64,000 nucleotides of DNA from Zhihengliuella halotolerans (GTDB taxonomy: Bacteria; Actinomycetota; Actinomycetes; Actinomycetales; Micrococcaceae): NCBI RefSeq assembly GCF_004217565.1, contig NZ_SHLA01000001.1, forward strand, positions 62,001-126,000, read 5' to 3'. Below, piece by piece: positions 8,418 through 16,082 of the stretch. The notes beneath the pieces are model-generated. The model was not told the DNA's origin, did no database searches, and was given only the letters and a program-made list of their open reading frames with translations. How positions within the stretch are numbered: position 1 is the stretch's first letter; the number at the start of each line of letters is the position of its first letter. The position numbers and the translations under genes are program-made.

Positions 8418-9233
8418 ATGTCCGTCACTTCCGGATACGTCCACATCTCCGTTCGCAATGCCCAGAACCGCGCTGCAGCAGCGCAGCGTCAGGCCTCCAG
8501 CCATGCTGGCTACGGTGCCGCGGCGCCGCAGCGTCCGCTGCACGCCGTCCCGGGCGTGCAGGAGCGGCAGCCCATGACCGCGCCGATGCCCGTTGTTTCG
8601 CAGAACAGCCAGGCGCGCGGCCCTCAGGCGGTCAAGAGCGATACGGAAGCGCGCGGCTTTGTTCTCTACGTCGGCATGGACGAGGCGACCGCCCAGGCCG
8701 CCGGCACGTCCCTCGGCAAGCTTGCCACGCAGGTACGCGCCTTCCTCCAAACGCTGGCCCCCGACGCCAAGACCCACGCCGCAGTAGCGCTCGCTCCGGC
8801 CGACGCGCAGGGCGACAATATCGACGTCGTGCGCCAGGCGCTCGGGGACCCGACGGTCTCCCGCCGGCCCCGCGCGGAGGCGGCCCGTGCCCAGCAGGCT
8901 GCCCCGCGGCCCTCCGGCGTTCTCATTGACCTTTCCCGGCGCGAGGTCCACCTCGACGGCGAGTCGCTCAACCTCACCTACAAGGAGTTCGAGCTGCTCA
9001 ACTACCTTGTTGAGAACGGCACGCGCACCGTCGGCCGCGAGGAGCTGCTCACCAACCTGTGGCGCAATGCCGAGGAGATCCCGAACGAGCGCACCATCGA
9101 CGTGCACATCCGGCGTCTGCGCTCGAAGCTCGGGCGCCTGGCAAACACCGTTCGCACCGTGCGCGGCCAGGGCTACCGCTTCTACGAGCACCCCGAGGTC
9201 GTCGTCTGGGCCGCACCGGAGTACTCCATCTAG
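8418..9233 (+). CDS. Orphan winged-helix transcriptional regulator without receiver domain
   Basis: The last 100 residues (about 168-257) form an OmpR-type winged-helix domain: LTYKEFELLNYL, then TVGREELL, then the recognition helix ERTIDVHIRRLRSKLG, then VRTVRGQGYRF. There is no phospho-acceptor receiver. Instead residues 1-77 are Ala/Gln/Pro-rich and probably disordered, and 78-142 form a small unrecognised domain (GFVLYVGMDEATAQ to NIDVVRQAL). No kinase gene is attached. A GTTTACAG stretch precedes the ATG without a strong ribosome binding site. It probably binds DNA, with activity controlled by something other than phosphorylation; the target is unknown. Confidence 0.85.
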   Translation: MSVTSGYVHISVRNAQNRAAAAQRQASSHAGYGAAAPQRPLHAVPGVQERQPMTAPMPVVSQNSQARGPQAVKSDTEARGFVLYVGMDEATAQAAGTSLGKLATQVRAFLQTLAPDAKTHAAVALAPADAQGDNIDVVRQALGDPTVSRRPRAEAARAQQAAPRPSGVLIDLSRREVHLDGESLNLTYKEFELLNYLVENGTRTVGREELLTNLWRNAEEIPNERTIDVHIRRLRSKLGRLANTVRTVRGQGYRFYEHPEVVVWAAPEYSI

Positions 9234-9251
9234 TCAGAATTAGCCATCGCA

Positions 9252-9281
9252 GCGGCCGTTCCCCGACAGGGGAGCGGCCGC
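9252..9281 (+). terminator. Hairpin terminator after the winged-helix regulator gene
   Basis: A 13-bp stem (GCGGCCGTTCCCC with GGGGAGCGGCCGC, including one T-G wobble) and a GACA loop lie 18 bases after the stop codon. There is no T-run, which is usual for actinobacterial terminators. Confidence 0.6.
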
Positions 9282-9321
9282 GAGTCGCTTAACGGGTGTT
9301 CTGCGCGGATAGGGTTGGGGC

Positions 9322-9846
9322 ATGAGCGACCATCACATCAAGCGCCTGCTGCTGCTGAGGCATGCCAAGGCCGCCTTCCCGTTCGGCGTCGAGGATCACT
9401 CGAGGCCGCTGGGCTCCAGCGGCGATGCGGCCGCTCCGCTCGCCGGCCGCTGGATGGTGGAGAACGATGTGGTCCCCGACTACATCGTCTGCTCCGACGC
9501 GCTCCGCACCCGCTCGACGTGCGCGTGGGTCTCGAGTGAACTGGGCGAGGCCGGTCCGACGCCGTACATCGACTCGCGCGTCTACGGTGCAGGTCCCGCC
9601 CGGTTGCTTTCGATCATCAACGAGACCCCGGAGACGGTCAGGACGCTGCTGGTCATCGGGCACCTGCCGACCGTCCAGGAGCTCGCCATGAATCTGGCGT
9701 CCAAAGAGTCCGACGAGTCCGCTGTGATGGACCTGGCGACGGAGTACCCGCCGCTCGGGCTGACGCTGCTCGAGGCGACCAAGCCGTGGGCCGAACTCGA
9801 CGGTCGGGACGCCCGCGTCACGCGGTTCGCGGTGCCGCGCCCGTAG
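9322..9846 (+). CDS. SixA-like histidine phosphatase family protein
   Basis: This 174-residue protein has the catalytic LLRHAKA motif (His14) and the second histidine in VIGHLPTVQEL, plus the SDALRTRSTCAW block of the SixA branch of the histidine phosphatase superfamily. SixA of E. coli removes phosphate from histidine phosphotransfer domains; relatives act on other phospho-substrates, so the target here is open. It sits 88 bases after the orphan regulator and its terminator, so it is probably expressed on its own. Confidence 0.85.
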   Translation: MSDHHIKRLLLLRHAKAAFPFGVEDHSRPLGSSGDAAAPLAGRWMVENDVVPDYIVCSDALRTRSTCAWVSSELGEAGPTPYIDSRVYGAGPARLLSIINETPETVRTLLVIGHLPTVQELAMNLASKESDESAVMDLATEYPPLGLTLLEATKPWAELDGRDARVTRFAVPRP

Positions 9847-9916
9847 GCAGCGCAGGCCGCCCGGCGACCTCCTGCTGCTTCTCGAGCGCTTTCAGGGGGA
9901 GGCGGCTGCGGACAGC

Positions 9917-9946
9917 AAAAAGGCCCCGCCGAAGCGGAGCCTTTTC
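9917..9946 (-). terminator. Terminator of tRNA-Arg(ACG), usable in both directions
   Basis: On the minus strand AAAAGGCTCCGC, loop TTCG, GCGGGGCCTTTTT forms a stable hairpin with a T-tract. It lies 9 bases beyond the tRNA and can also end transcription of the convergent SixA-like gene. Confidence 0.8.
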
Positions 9947-9954
9947 ACATTTTG

Positions 9955-10028
<74 letters not shown>

Positions 10029-10072
10029 ATATTTTGTTGTTTTCGCCGCCCGCCGTGCGTTCGACCTGTTCA

Positions 10073-10100
10073 ACTATACACACGCTATTTGGGGGTGCAA
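10073..10100 (-). promoter_or_regulatory. Sigma-70 type promoter of tRNA-Arg(ACG)
   Basis: On the minus strand, TTGCAC is followed after 16 bases by TATAGT, both close to the consensus -35 and -10. The -10 box is 45 bases upstream of the tRNA 5' end. Confidence 0.6.
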
Positions 10101-10173
10101 AATCGGATGCCTCCTCTCGAGGCTGGGCTGGCCCCGATTTGTCGATCAGGACCCGTATAACTAGACCGGTCTA

Positions 10174-10189
10174 CGTGACCTTAATCACA
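10174..10189. promoter_or_regulatory. CRP/GlxR-like operator upstream of pckG
   Basis: CGTGACCTTAATCACA fits GTGA-N6-TCAC with only the outermost base off the full TGTGA-N6-TCACA palindrome. It is 148 bases upstream of the pckG start and just downstream of a possible -10 box. In other actinobacteria cAMP-responsive GlxR/CRP regulators control gluconeogenic genes, so control of pckG is plausible but not shown. Confidence 0.6.
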
Positions 10190-10337
10190 GCAAAGTCGCG
10201 CGGAACCCCGAAAACCCGGGGAAGTGTCGACCCGGAAGGCTTGATACCAGCCGGTAGTGCGAAGTCCATCACATTGGCGACGGGAGCTGCGCCCGTAGCA
10301 TCGATACACCAGTAACAGCCCAATGGAGGGAATGGAC

Positions 10338-12179
10338 ATGAGCGAGAGCTCCACCAAGCAGGTCGACGACGCGCGGACTACGGCGCCAACTTCTCACGCG
10401 GCTCTGTCCGCCTGGGTGGCCGAGGTTGCCGAGATGACGAATCCTGCTGAGGTGTATTGGGTTGACGGCAGCCAGGAGGAGAACGACAGGCTGACCGCTG
10501 AGCTCGTCCAGACTGGAACATTTCGCCGGCTCAACGACGAGAGGTTCCCCAATTCCTTCGCCGCCTTCTCCGACCCGGCCGACGTCGCCCGGGTCGAGGA
10601 GCGGACGTTCATCTGCTCGCAGGAGGAGAGGGACTCCGGCTTCACCAACAACTGGATGGACCCGGAGCAGATGAAGGGCATCCTTACGGAGCGCTTCACC
10701 GGCTCGATGGCAGGGCGCACGATGTACGTGATCCCGTTCGTGATGGGCCCCCTCGACGCCGAGGAGCCCCAGTACGGGGTCGAGATCACCGACTCCGCCT
10801 ACGTCGTCGTCTCGATGCGGATCATGGCGCGCATCGGCACCGATGTGCTGCGCAAGATGGAAGCCGAGAACGCGTTCTTCGTGCCGGCGCTGCACTCCGT
10901 CGGCGCGCCGCTGGCGCCCGGGCAGGACGACGTCGCCTGGCCGTGCAACCCGGAGAAGTGGATTGTGCACTTCCCCGAGGAGCGCTCGATCTGGTCTTTC
11001 GGTTCCGGCTACGGCGGCAACGCGCTCCTCGGCAAGAAGTGCTACGCGCTGCGTATCGCCTCGGTCATCGCCCGCGATGAGGGTTGGCTCGCCGAGCACA
11101 TGCTCATCCTCCGGCTGACGAGCCCCGAGGGCCGCTCCTACAACATCGCTGGCGCCTTCCCGTCGGCGTGCGGCAAGACCAACCTGGCGCTGCTCGACCC
11201 GACGATCGACGGCTGGAAGGCCGAGACGCTCGGCGACGACATCAACTGGATGCGCATCGGCAAGGACGGCGAACTGCGCGGCGTCAACCCGGAGTACGGT
11301 CTGTTCGGCGTCGCCCCCGGCACTGGCTGGTCCACGAACCCGAACGCGATGCGCGCCATCGCCAAGGGAAATTCCGTCTTCACCAACGTCGCACTCACCG
11401 ACGACGGCGGCGTCTGGTGGGAGGGCATGACCGACGAGGTCCCGGAACACCTGACCGATTGGCAGGGAAATGACTGGACGCCTGAGTCGGGACGCCCGGC
11501 AGCGCACCCGAACTCGCGTTTCTGCACGCCCATCAGCCAGATCGACATGCTCTCCGACGAGTACTACAGCCCCGACGGCGTCGAGATCCACGCGATCCTC
11601 TTCGGCGGTCGGCGTAAGACCACCATCCCGCTGGTGACCGAAGCCCGCTCCTGGGCCAACGGCGTCTTCATGGGTTCGACGCTGTCGTCGGAGACCACGG
11701 CCGCGGCCTCCGGCGCCGTCGGCGTAGTGCGCCGCGACCCGATGGCCATGCTCCCGTTCATCGGCTACAACGCCGGTGACTACCTGAACCACTGGGACAA
11801 GATCTCCGGCCTGCTCTCCGCGGAGCGGCGCCCGAAGATCTTCCTCGTGAACTGGTTCCGCCGAACGCAGGACGGCGGTTTCGCGTGGCCCGGTTTCGGC
11901 GATAACTCGCGGGTGCTGAAGTGGGTCGTCGAGCGCATCGAGGGCACGGCCGACGCCAACGAAACCCCGATCGGCTTCGTCCCCACGGGCGACTCGATCG
12001 ACCTGACCGGCCTGGCGGACTACAACGCGGCCGACGTCGAGGCCGCTGTCAACGTCGACAAGGACGAATGGGCAGCCGAGATCGACGGCATCGAGCAGTG
12101 GTACGCGAACTTCGGCGAGGCCCTTCCGGCGTCGCTGCGCGCCGAGCTCGACGGGCTGAAGGAACGCCTCGGCGCCTGA
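10338..12179 (+). CDS. pckG: Phosphoenolpyruvate carboxykinase (GTP)
   Basis: This enzyme converts oxaloacetate and GTP to phosphoenolpyruvate, CO2 and GDP, the entry step of gluconeogenesis. The 613 residues match the GTP-dependent family (about 600). The P-loop with its reactive cysteine ([10 protein letters not shown], Cys near residue 278) is present, as are the substrate loop [15 protein letters not shown] and the [10 protein letters not shown] segment. I start at ATG 10338 because GGAGGG lies 7 bases upstream; ATGs at 10323 and 10332 are in frame but overlap or crowd that ribosome binding site. A CRP-like palindrome lies in its leader region. Confidence 0.97.
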   Translation: MSESSTKQVDDARTTAPTSHAALSAWVAEVAEMTNPAEVYWVDGSQEENDRLTAELVQTGTFRRLNDERFPNSFAAFSDPADVARVEERTFICSQEERDSGFTNNWMDPEQMKGILTERFTGSMAGRTMYVIPFVMGPLDAEEPQYGVEITDSAYVVVSMRIMARIGTDVLRKMEAENAFFVPALHSVGAPLAPGQDDVAWPCNPEKWIVHFPEERSIWSFGSGYGGNALLGKKCYALRIASVIARDEGWLAEHMLILRLTSPEGRSYNIAGAFPSACGKTNLALLDPTIDGWKAETLGDDINWMRIGKDGELRGVNPEYGLFGVAPGTGWSTNPNAMRAIAKGNSVFTNVALTDDGGVWWEGMTDEVPEHLTDWQGNDWTPESGRPAAHPNSRFCTPISQIDMLSDEYYSPDGVEIHAILFGGRRKTTIPLVTEARSWANGVFMGSTLSSETTAAASGAVGVVRRDPMAMLPFIGYNAGDYLNHWDKISGLLSAERRPKIFLVNWFRRTQDGGFAWPGFGDNSRVLKWVVERIEGTADANETPIGFVPTGDSIDLTGLADYNAADVEAAVNVDKDEWAAEIDGIEQWYANFGEALPASLRAELDGLKERLGA

Positions 12180-12190
12180 CGCTCTGGAAA

Positions 12191-12221
12191 GAGGGCCCCG
12201 GACCAGCGGTCCGGGGCCCTC
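12191..12221 (+). terminator. Hairpin terminator after pckG
   Basis: A perfect 14-bp GC-rich stem (GAGGGCCCCGGACC and its complement) with an AGC loop starts 12 bases after the stop. There is no T-run. Confidence 0.65.
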
Positions 12222-12297
12222 GTGCGTCCGGAGGCCCCGTCGGAGCAGGGCAGCGTGGCTAGGCGACGAATCACCTAGTTGGTGGCAGAATGGGGCC

Positions 12298-12825
12298 ATG
12301 ATTCTCGCGCGGCTGATCCTCGGTCTACTGACCCTGGCGCCCATGACCGGGTACGACCTCAAGAAGCACTTCGACTCCAGCATCAATCATTTCTGGAACG
12401 CCGACAAGGCCCAGATCTATCGGACGCTGAACAAGCTGGTCGACGACGGTCTCGCCGTCGTGCGGGTCGTCGCGCAGGAGAACTATCCCGACCGTCAGGA
12501 GCACCACATCACGGAGGCCGGCCGCGCCGAACTCGCCGCGTGGCTGCAGACCGGGCTCGACCCCGAACCGGTCCGCGAGCCGTTCCTGGCCAGACTCTTC
12601 TTCTCCGGCGAGCTCGAGCGGGAGGACGTCTTCCGGATCCTGCGCGCCCGCCGCTCCGAAGTGACGGACCGTCTCGAGGACTACCGCGCGCAGCGGGCTG
12701 GCCTCGGCGACGTCTCGGGCTTCGACCGCCGAGCCTTCTTGATGGCGGCCACGCTGGAGCGCGAGGTCAGCCGGACCGAGGCCGAGCTCAAATGGCTGCG
12801 CAGCGTCGAGAGGAGCATGCCGTGA
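12298..12825 (+). CDS. PadR-family transcriptional regulator
   Basis: Residues 1-80 form a PadR winged helix (LILGLLTLAPMTGYDLKK, then AQIYRTLNKLVDDGL and the wing with HHITEAGRAEL). The C-terminal half is the four-helix dimerisation domain of the Vir/AphA-like branch, rich in Arg and Glu. The length of 175 residues is typical of PadR subfamily 1. Its TGA overlaps the GTG start of the hydrolase gene by 4 bases, so the two are made together. PadR proteins usually repress a linked gene and release it on binding a small ligand; here the obvious linked gene is the hydrolase-like protein. Confidence 0.9.
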   Translation: MILARLILGLLTLAPMTGYDLKKHFDSSINHFWNADKAQIYRTLNKLVDDGLAVVRVVAQENYPDRQEHHITEAGRAELAAWLQTGLDPEPVREPFLARLFFSGELEREDVFRILRARRSEVTDRLEDYRAQRAGLGDVSGFDRRAFLMAATLEREVSRTEAELKWLRSVERSMP

Positions 12826-13628
12826 GCGAGAAATCCGACCGCGTCGAGGGTGAGCACGCGGACTACCCGGAGGTGCACGCCTCGCGGCGTCCCCGCCCGG
12901 ATGGGGAGCGGACGCAGACCCTCGTCTTCCTGCACAACGGCATGACCGGGAACTGGTCGTGGCACCGCCAGGTCGAGGCCTTCGGCGACTACCGGGTGCT
13001 GACCCCGCACCTGCCCGGCTACGGCACCCGCCGGGACGAGGACTGGAACGGGTTCGACAGCGCGGCAGACGACGTCGCGGCGTTCATCGCCGATCGCGTC
13101 GAGGCCGGGCGGGTCCACCTCGTCGGGCTCGGGCTCGGCGGGCTGGTCGGGCTGCACGTCCTGTCACGCCACCCCGAGCTCATCGACAGCGCGTTCCTCT
13201 CCGGGATGCCCACGGTTGCCCCGGCCGCGCCCGCGCGCACCGGTGCCGCCGCGCGGCTGCGGATCTGGGGCGGCGAGTGGTTCGCCAAGATGCAGGCCGG
13301 CGCCTTCGGCGTCCTCGAAGCCGCGGAGAACGACGACGTCGCCACGGCGACCGCTCGCGCCGTCGCCCAGGACCTGGCCACGGTCGCCCTGCCCGATGGG
13401 CTCGACGAGTTCGAGGGCCCCGTGCTGCTGGCCGCCGGTGCCAAGGAGCCGCCGCACATCCGCAAGGGCCTCGATTCGCTGGACGGTCGCTTCGAGCACG
13501 CGCAGGTGCGCATCGCGCCGGGGATGCACCACGCTTGGAATCTGGAGGAGCCGCTGCTGTTCAATGCGGCCGTGCGCCGCTGGGCCGAACGGCACGAGGC
13601 GCACCCCCGGCTGGACGACCCCGCGTAG
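12822..13628 (+). CDS. Alpha/beta-hydrolase fold protein lacking the nucleophile serine
   Basis: This 268-residue protein has the fold landmarks: LVFLHNGMTGN (oxyanion loop), LTPHLPGYGTR, and a late GMHHAWNLEEP that supplies the usual histidine. The nucleophile elbow, normally G-H-S-x-G-G, reads GLGLGG (102-107), so position 104 is glycine, not serine, and no Cys or Asp replaces it. The codons are unambiguous. It is therefore unlikely to be a classical hydrolase; it could be a binding protein or use chemistry that needs no nucleophile. The start is GTG, overlapping the PadR stop, with GAGGAG upstream. Confidence 0.85.
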   Translation: MSEKSDRVEGEHADYPEVHASRRPRPDGERTQTLVFLHNGMTGNWSWHRQVEAFGDYRVLTPHLPGYGTRRDEDWNGFDSAADDVAAFIADRVEAGRVHLVGLGLGGLVGLHVLSRHPELIDSAFLSGMPTVAPAAPARTGAAARLRIWGGEWFAKMQAGAFGVLEAAENDDVATATARAVAQDLATVALPDGLDEFEGPVLLAAGAKEPPHIRKGLDSLDGRFEHAQVRIAPGMHHAWNLEEPLLFNAAVRRWAERHEAHPRLDDPA

Positions 13629-13667
13629 GCGGCGCGGTCCGGGGGAGCTGCGGCAGAGCCGGAAACA

Positions 13668-13706
13668 CGTCGGCCGGGTGCGAGCAGTGCTCGCACCCGG
13701 CCGACG
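13668..13706. terminator. Bidirectional hairpin between convergent genes
   Basis: A perfect 19-bp inverted repeat (CGTCGGCCGGGTGCGAGCA and its complement around one G) sits between the stop of the hydrolase-like gene and the stop of the acidic protein gene. It has no T-run but probably ends transcription from both sides. Confidence 0.65.
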
Positions 13707-13719
13707 ACGTCGTGGGAGG

Positions 13720-14199
13720 CTAGGAGGCCCAGACCTTCAGTTCGCTGGCCTCGGTGGCCGGCTCGGCGAAGGCCCAGACGGGCTCCGCCTCCTCCGGTGA
13801 CGGTGCGGTGTAGGCCTGGATGACGGCGACGGCCCCGCCCAGGTTGTGCTCGGCGGCGGCGTGGATCGCGTCAGACCCGTTCTCGAGCAGCGTCACGTCG
13901 GAGATCATCGCGACGGCACGGAAGTCGTCCTTCTGCTCGGAGAGCAGGCTGACCAGATCGTCCATCATGGCGTCGGCGTCGATGTCCGCCTCCGGGTCCT
14001 CGGCGTCCTCGGCCGGCTGGACGGCGAGCAGGCGCATCTCGCCCTCGTCGTCCTCCGCCGCGGTGAGACCGACGGCGAACGGCAGGAAGACGCCGTGCGC
14101 CTCGAGCTGCTCGCGCGCGATGCCCAGCGAGGTGCCGAGCAGGCGGTTCAGTTCGTCGTGGGCAGCGGCGCCGATCTCGGCGATGCGGTTTTCGCTCAT
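13720..14199 (-). CDS. Conserved acidic protein of unknown function
   Basis: I do not recognise this 159-residue protein. It is strongly acidic with a mixed alpha/beta look: an N-terminal helix with AAHDELNRLLG, a segment GVFLPFAVGL followed by an acidic run and MRLLAV, a stretch EDPEADIDADAMMDDLVSLL, and a strand pair FRAVAMISDVTL / GGAVAVIQAYTAP. There is no signal peptide or membrane segment. Its ATG overlaps the stop of manB by 4 bases, so it is translated with that enzyme and may be functionally linked to it, but no activity can be assigned. Confidence 0.8.
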   Translation of the reverse strand: MSENRIAEIGAAAHDELNRLLGTSLGIAREQLEAHGVFLPFAVGLTAAEDDEGEMRLLAVQPAEDAEDPEADIDADAMMDDLVSLLSEQKDDFRAVAMISDVTLLENGSDAIHAAAEHNLGGAVAVIQAYTAPSPEEAEPVWAFAEPATEASELKVWAS

Positions 14200-15620
14200 G
14201 GTTGACTCCTGACGATGTCGAGCACGGTGTTTCTGATCGATTCCATGGTGTCATGTCCGGCGGCCTCGCCGTTATAGCGCAGGAACGGCTCGGTGTTCGA
14301 CGGGCGCAGGTTGAACCACCACGAGCCGTCCTCGGCGGCGATCGTGGTCCCGTCCATCGTGTCGAGACTCACCTTGCCGAAACGGTCCCCGTTGCCCGTG
14401 AAGTGCTGGACGACGGCGGCCGTCGCGCCGGCCTTGTCCGCGACCTCGGAGTTGATCTCGCCCGAAGCGAAGTACGGGTTGAACTCCGCCGCGAGCTCGG
14501 AGAGCGGCTTCTGCTGTTCGCCGAGCGCGGCGAGCACGTGCATCGCCGCGAGCATCCCGGTGTCGGCGTTGAAGAAGTCGCGGAAGTAGTAGTGCGCGGA
14601 GTGCTCGCCGCCGAAGACCGCCTGTTCAGCTGCCATGACGGCCTTGATGAACGAGTGGCCCACGCGGGTCACGACGGCGCGGCCGCCCTCGGCCTCGACA
14701 AGCTCCGGGACGGCGCGCGAGGTGATGAGGTTGTGGATGACCACCGGAGTCGCTTCGCCGGTGGCCTGGGCGCGGGCGATCTCGCGGCGGGCGACCAGCG
14801 CGGTGATCGCCGACGGCGTCACCGGCGCCCCGCGCTCGTCGATGACGAAACAGCGGTCGGCGTCGCCGTCGAACGCGAGACCGAGGTCGGCTCCGTGCTC
14901 CAGCACGCCGGCCTGCAGGTCCCGCAGGTTCTCCGGCTCGAGCGGGTTCGCCGGATGATTCGGGAAGGTGCCGTCGAGTTCGAAGTACATCGGCACGATC
15001 TCGAGCGGCAGCCCGGGCAGCAGGGTGTCGCCCAGCACGGCCGGGGTCGTCAGCCCGCCCATGCCGTTGCCGGCGTCGACCACGACCTTCAGCGGGCGGA
15101 TCCCCGAGAGATCCACGAGCGAGCGCAGGTACGCGGCGTAGTCCGCCAGGACGTCCACCTCGGAGACAGATCCCCGCTCCACCGCGTCGGGCAGGCCGGA
15201 AGCGAGGTACTGCATCGCGGTGTCGCGGATGTCGTAGAGCCCAGTATCGGCGGAGACCGGCACGGCCCCGGCCTTGGCCATCTTCATGCCGTTGTACTGC
15301 GCCGGATTGTGGCTCGCGGTGAACACGACGCCGGCCGCGTCCCGGACGCCGCATGCGAAGTAGAGCTCGTCGGTCGAGATGAGGCCGAGCAGCTCGACGC
15401 GGCCGCCGCGGGCCGCGGCGCCGCGGGCGAACGCGTCGGCGAACTCCGGCGACGACGGCCGCATGTCCCGACCGACCAGTACGGTCTGCCCGGACAGCCC
15501 GAGTACGTCCACGAACGCGGCTCCGACGGCCTCGGCCGACTCTGCGGTCAGCGATTCGCCGACCAGACCGCGAACGTCATACGCCTTGAAGGCGTCCATC
15601 AAATCTACGTTGGTTTTCAC
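14196..15620 (-). CDS. manB: Phosphomannomutase/phosphoglucomutase
   Basis: This 474-residue alpha-D-phosphohexomutase interconverts mannose-6-phosphate and mannose-1-phosphate (often glucose phosphates too), supplying GDP-mannose for cell-envelope glycans. The active-site phosphoserine loop is FTASHNPAQYNG, the metal loop is AFDGDADRCF, the sugar loop is VFGGEHSAHYYF, and the phosphate loop is RPSNTEPFLR. The start is GTG at 15620; an ATG seven codons later (MDAFKAYDV) is a possible alternative. It is the first gene of a pair with the acidic protein. Confidence 0.94.
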   Translation of the reverse strand: MKTNVDLMDAFKAYDVRGLVGESLTAESAEAVGAAFVDVLGLSGQTVLVGRDMRPSSPEFADAFARGAAARGGRVELLGLISTDELYFACGVRDAAGVVFTASHNPAQYNGMKMAKAGAVPVSADTGLYDIRDTAMQYLASGLPDAVERGSVSEVDVLADYAAYLRSLVDLSGIRPLKVVVDAGNGMGGLTTPAVLGDTLLPGLPLEIVPMYFELDGTFPNHPANPLEPENLRDLQAGVLEHGADLGLAFDGDADRCFVIDERGAPVTPSAITALVARREIARAQATGEATPVVIHNLITSRAVPELVEAEGGRAVVTRVGHSFIKAVMAAEQAVFGGEHSAHYYFRDFFNADTGMLAAMHVLAALGEQQKPLSELAAEFNPYFASGEINSEVADKAGATAAVVQHFTGNGDRFGKVSLDTMDGTTIAAEDGSWWFNLRPSNTEPFLRYNGEAAGHDTMESIRNTVLDIVRSQP

Positions 15621-15737
15621 GTCTTAGAGCCTAGCGCCAGACCAGCGTCGCGTGGGGGACGGGTGGGGCGGAGACTCGATTGGCCGGGCCCAGTTTGGTT
15701 AATCCTTGTAAACTTGACTTAACGGGTCCGGTGACGC

Positions 15738-15914
15738 CTAGAAGAGACTCGATCGGGCGGGCTCGGACTCGCTCGTATCCCAGATGGAATCACCCGTTCG
15801 TTCCAGGTCCGGCGCACGTCGCGACCGCATCGCCGTGTAGTACAGAACTCCCGCCGCAACGGCGATCAGCAGCAGCATGATCGCCGAGATGGCCCAGTTT
15901 TCGATCCCCATCAT
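15738..15914 (-). CDS. Small single-span membrane protein, unknown function
   Basis: A 58-codon frame on the minus strand encodes a protein starting MMGIENWAISAIM, with one hydrophobic helix at about 8-26 (AIMLLLIAVAAGVLYY), then a basic patch (RSRRAP) and an acidic tail ending SSLF. The third-position GC preference fits the neighbours. GAGGG lies immediately upstream, so either the first or the second ATG may be used. It reads divergently from the RecQ-like helicase gene. The positive-inside pattern suggests a cytoplasmic C-terminal tail. I know no named family for it. Confidence 0.55.
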   Translation of the reverse strand: MMGIENWAISAIMLLLIAVAAGVLYYTAMRSRRAPDLERTGDSIWDTSESEPARSSLF

Positions 15915-16082
15915 CCCTCATTCTTCGGATGCTCGATATTTGTACTCGGTCGGCGCCGGAAATCCTCCCGAACGCTTAGTATGAATGATAGTGCACTGCG
16001 TGCCTTTCAGCAAGGCGCAAGTTGTCCACAATCGGTACGTGACGGCCGCAACGTGCGGTTGCCGCCTGACATACTGGCGGGC

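Larger units (their letters stand above)
10029..10337. other. Intergenic region between tRNA-Arg and pckG
   Basis: This 309-base gap holds the minus-strand tRNA promoter (10073-10100), a TATAAC box at 10156-10161 that may serve pckG, and a CRP-like palindrome at 10174-10189. The remaining leader of about 150 bases before pckG shows no recognised riboswitch. Confidence 0.5.

Noticed and set aside
10269-12386. 705-codon open frame on the minus strand over pckG
   Set aside because: It is antisense to a clear PEPCK with intact motifs. High GC leaves opposite-strand frames open; its protein has no recognisable domain and a biased Arg/Gly/Val/Asp composition.
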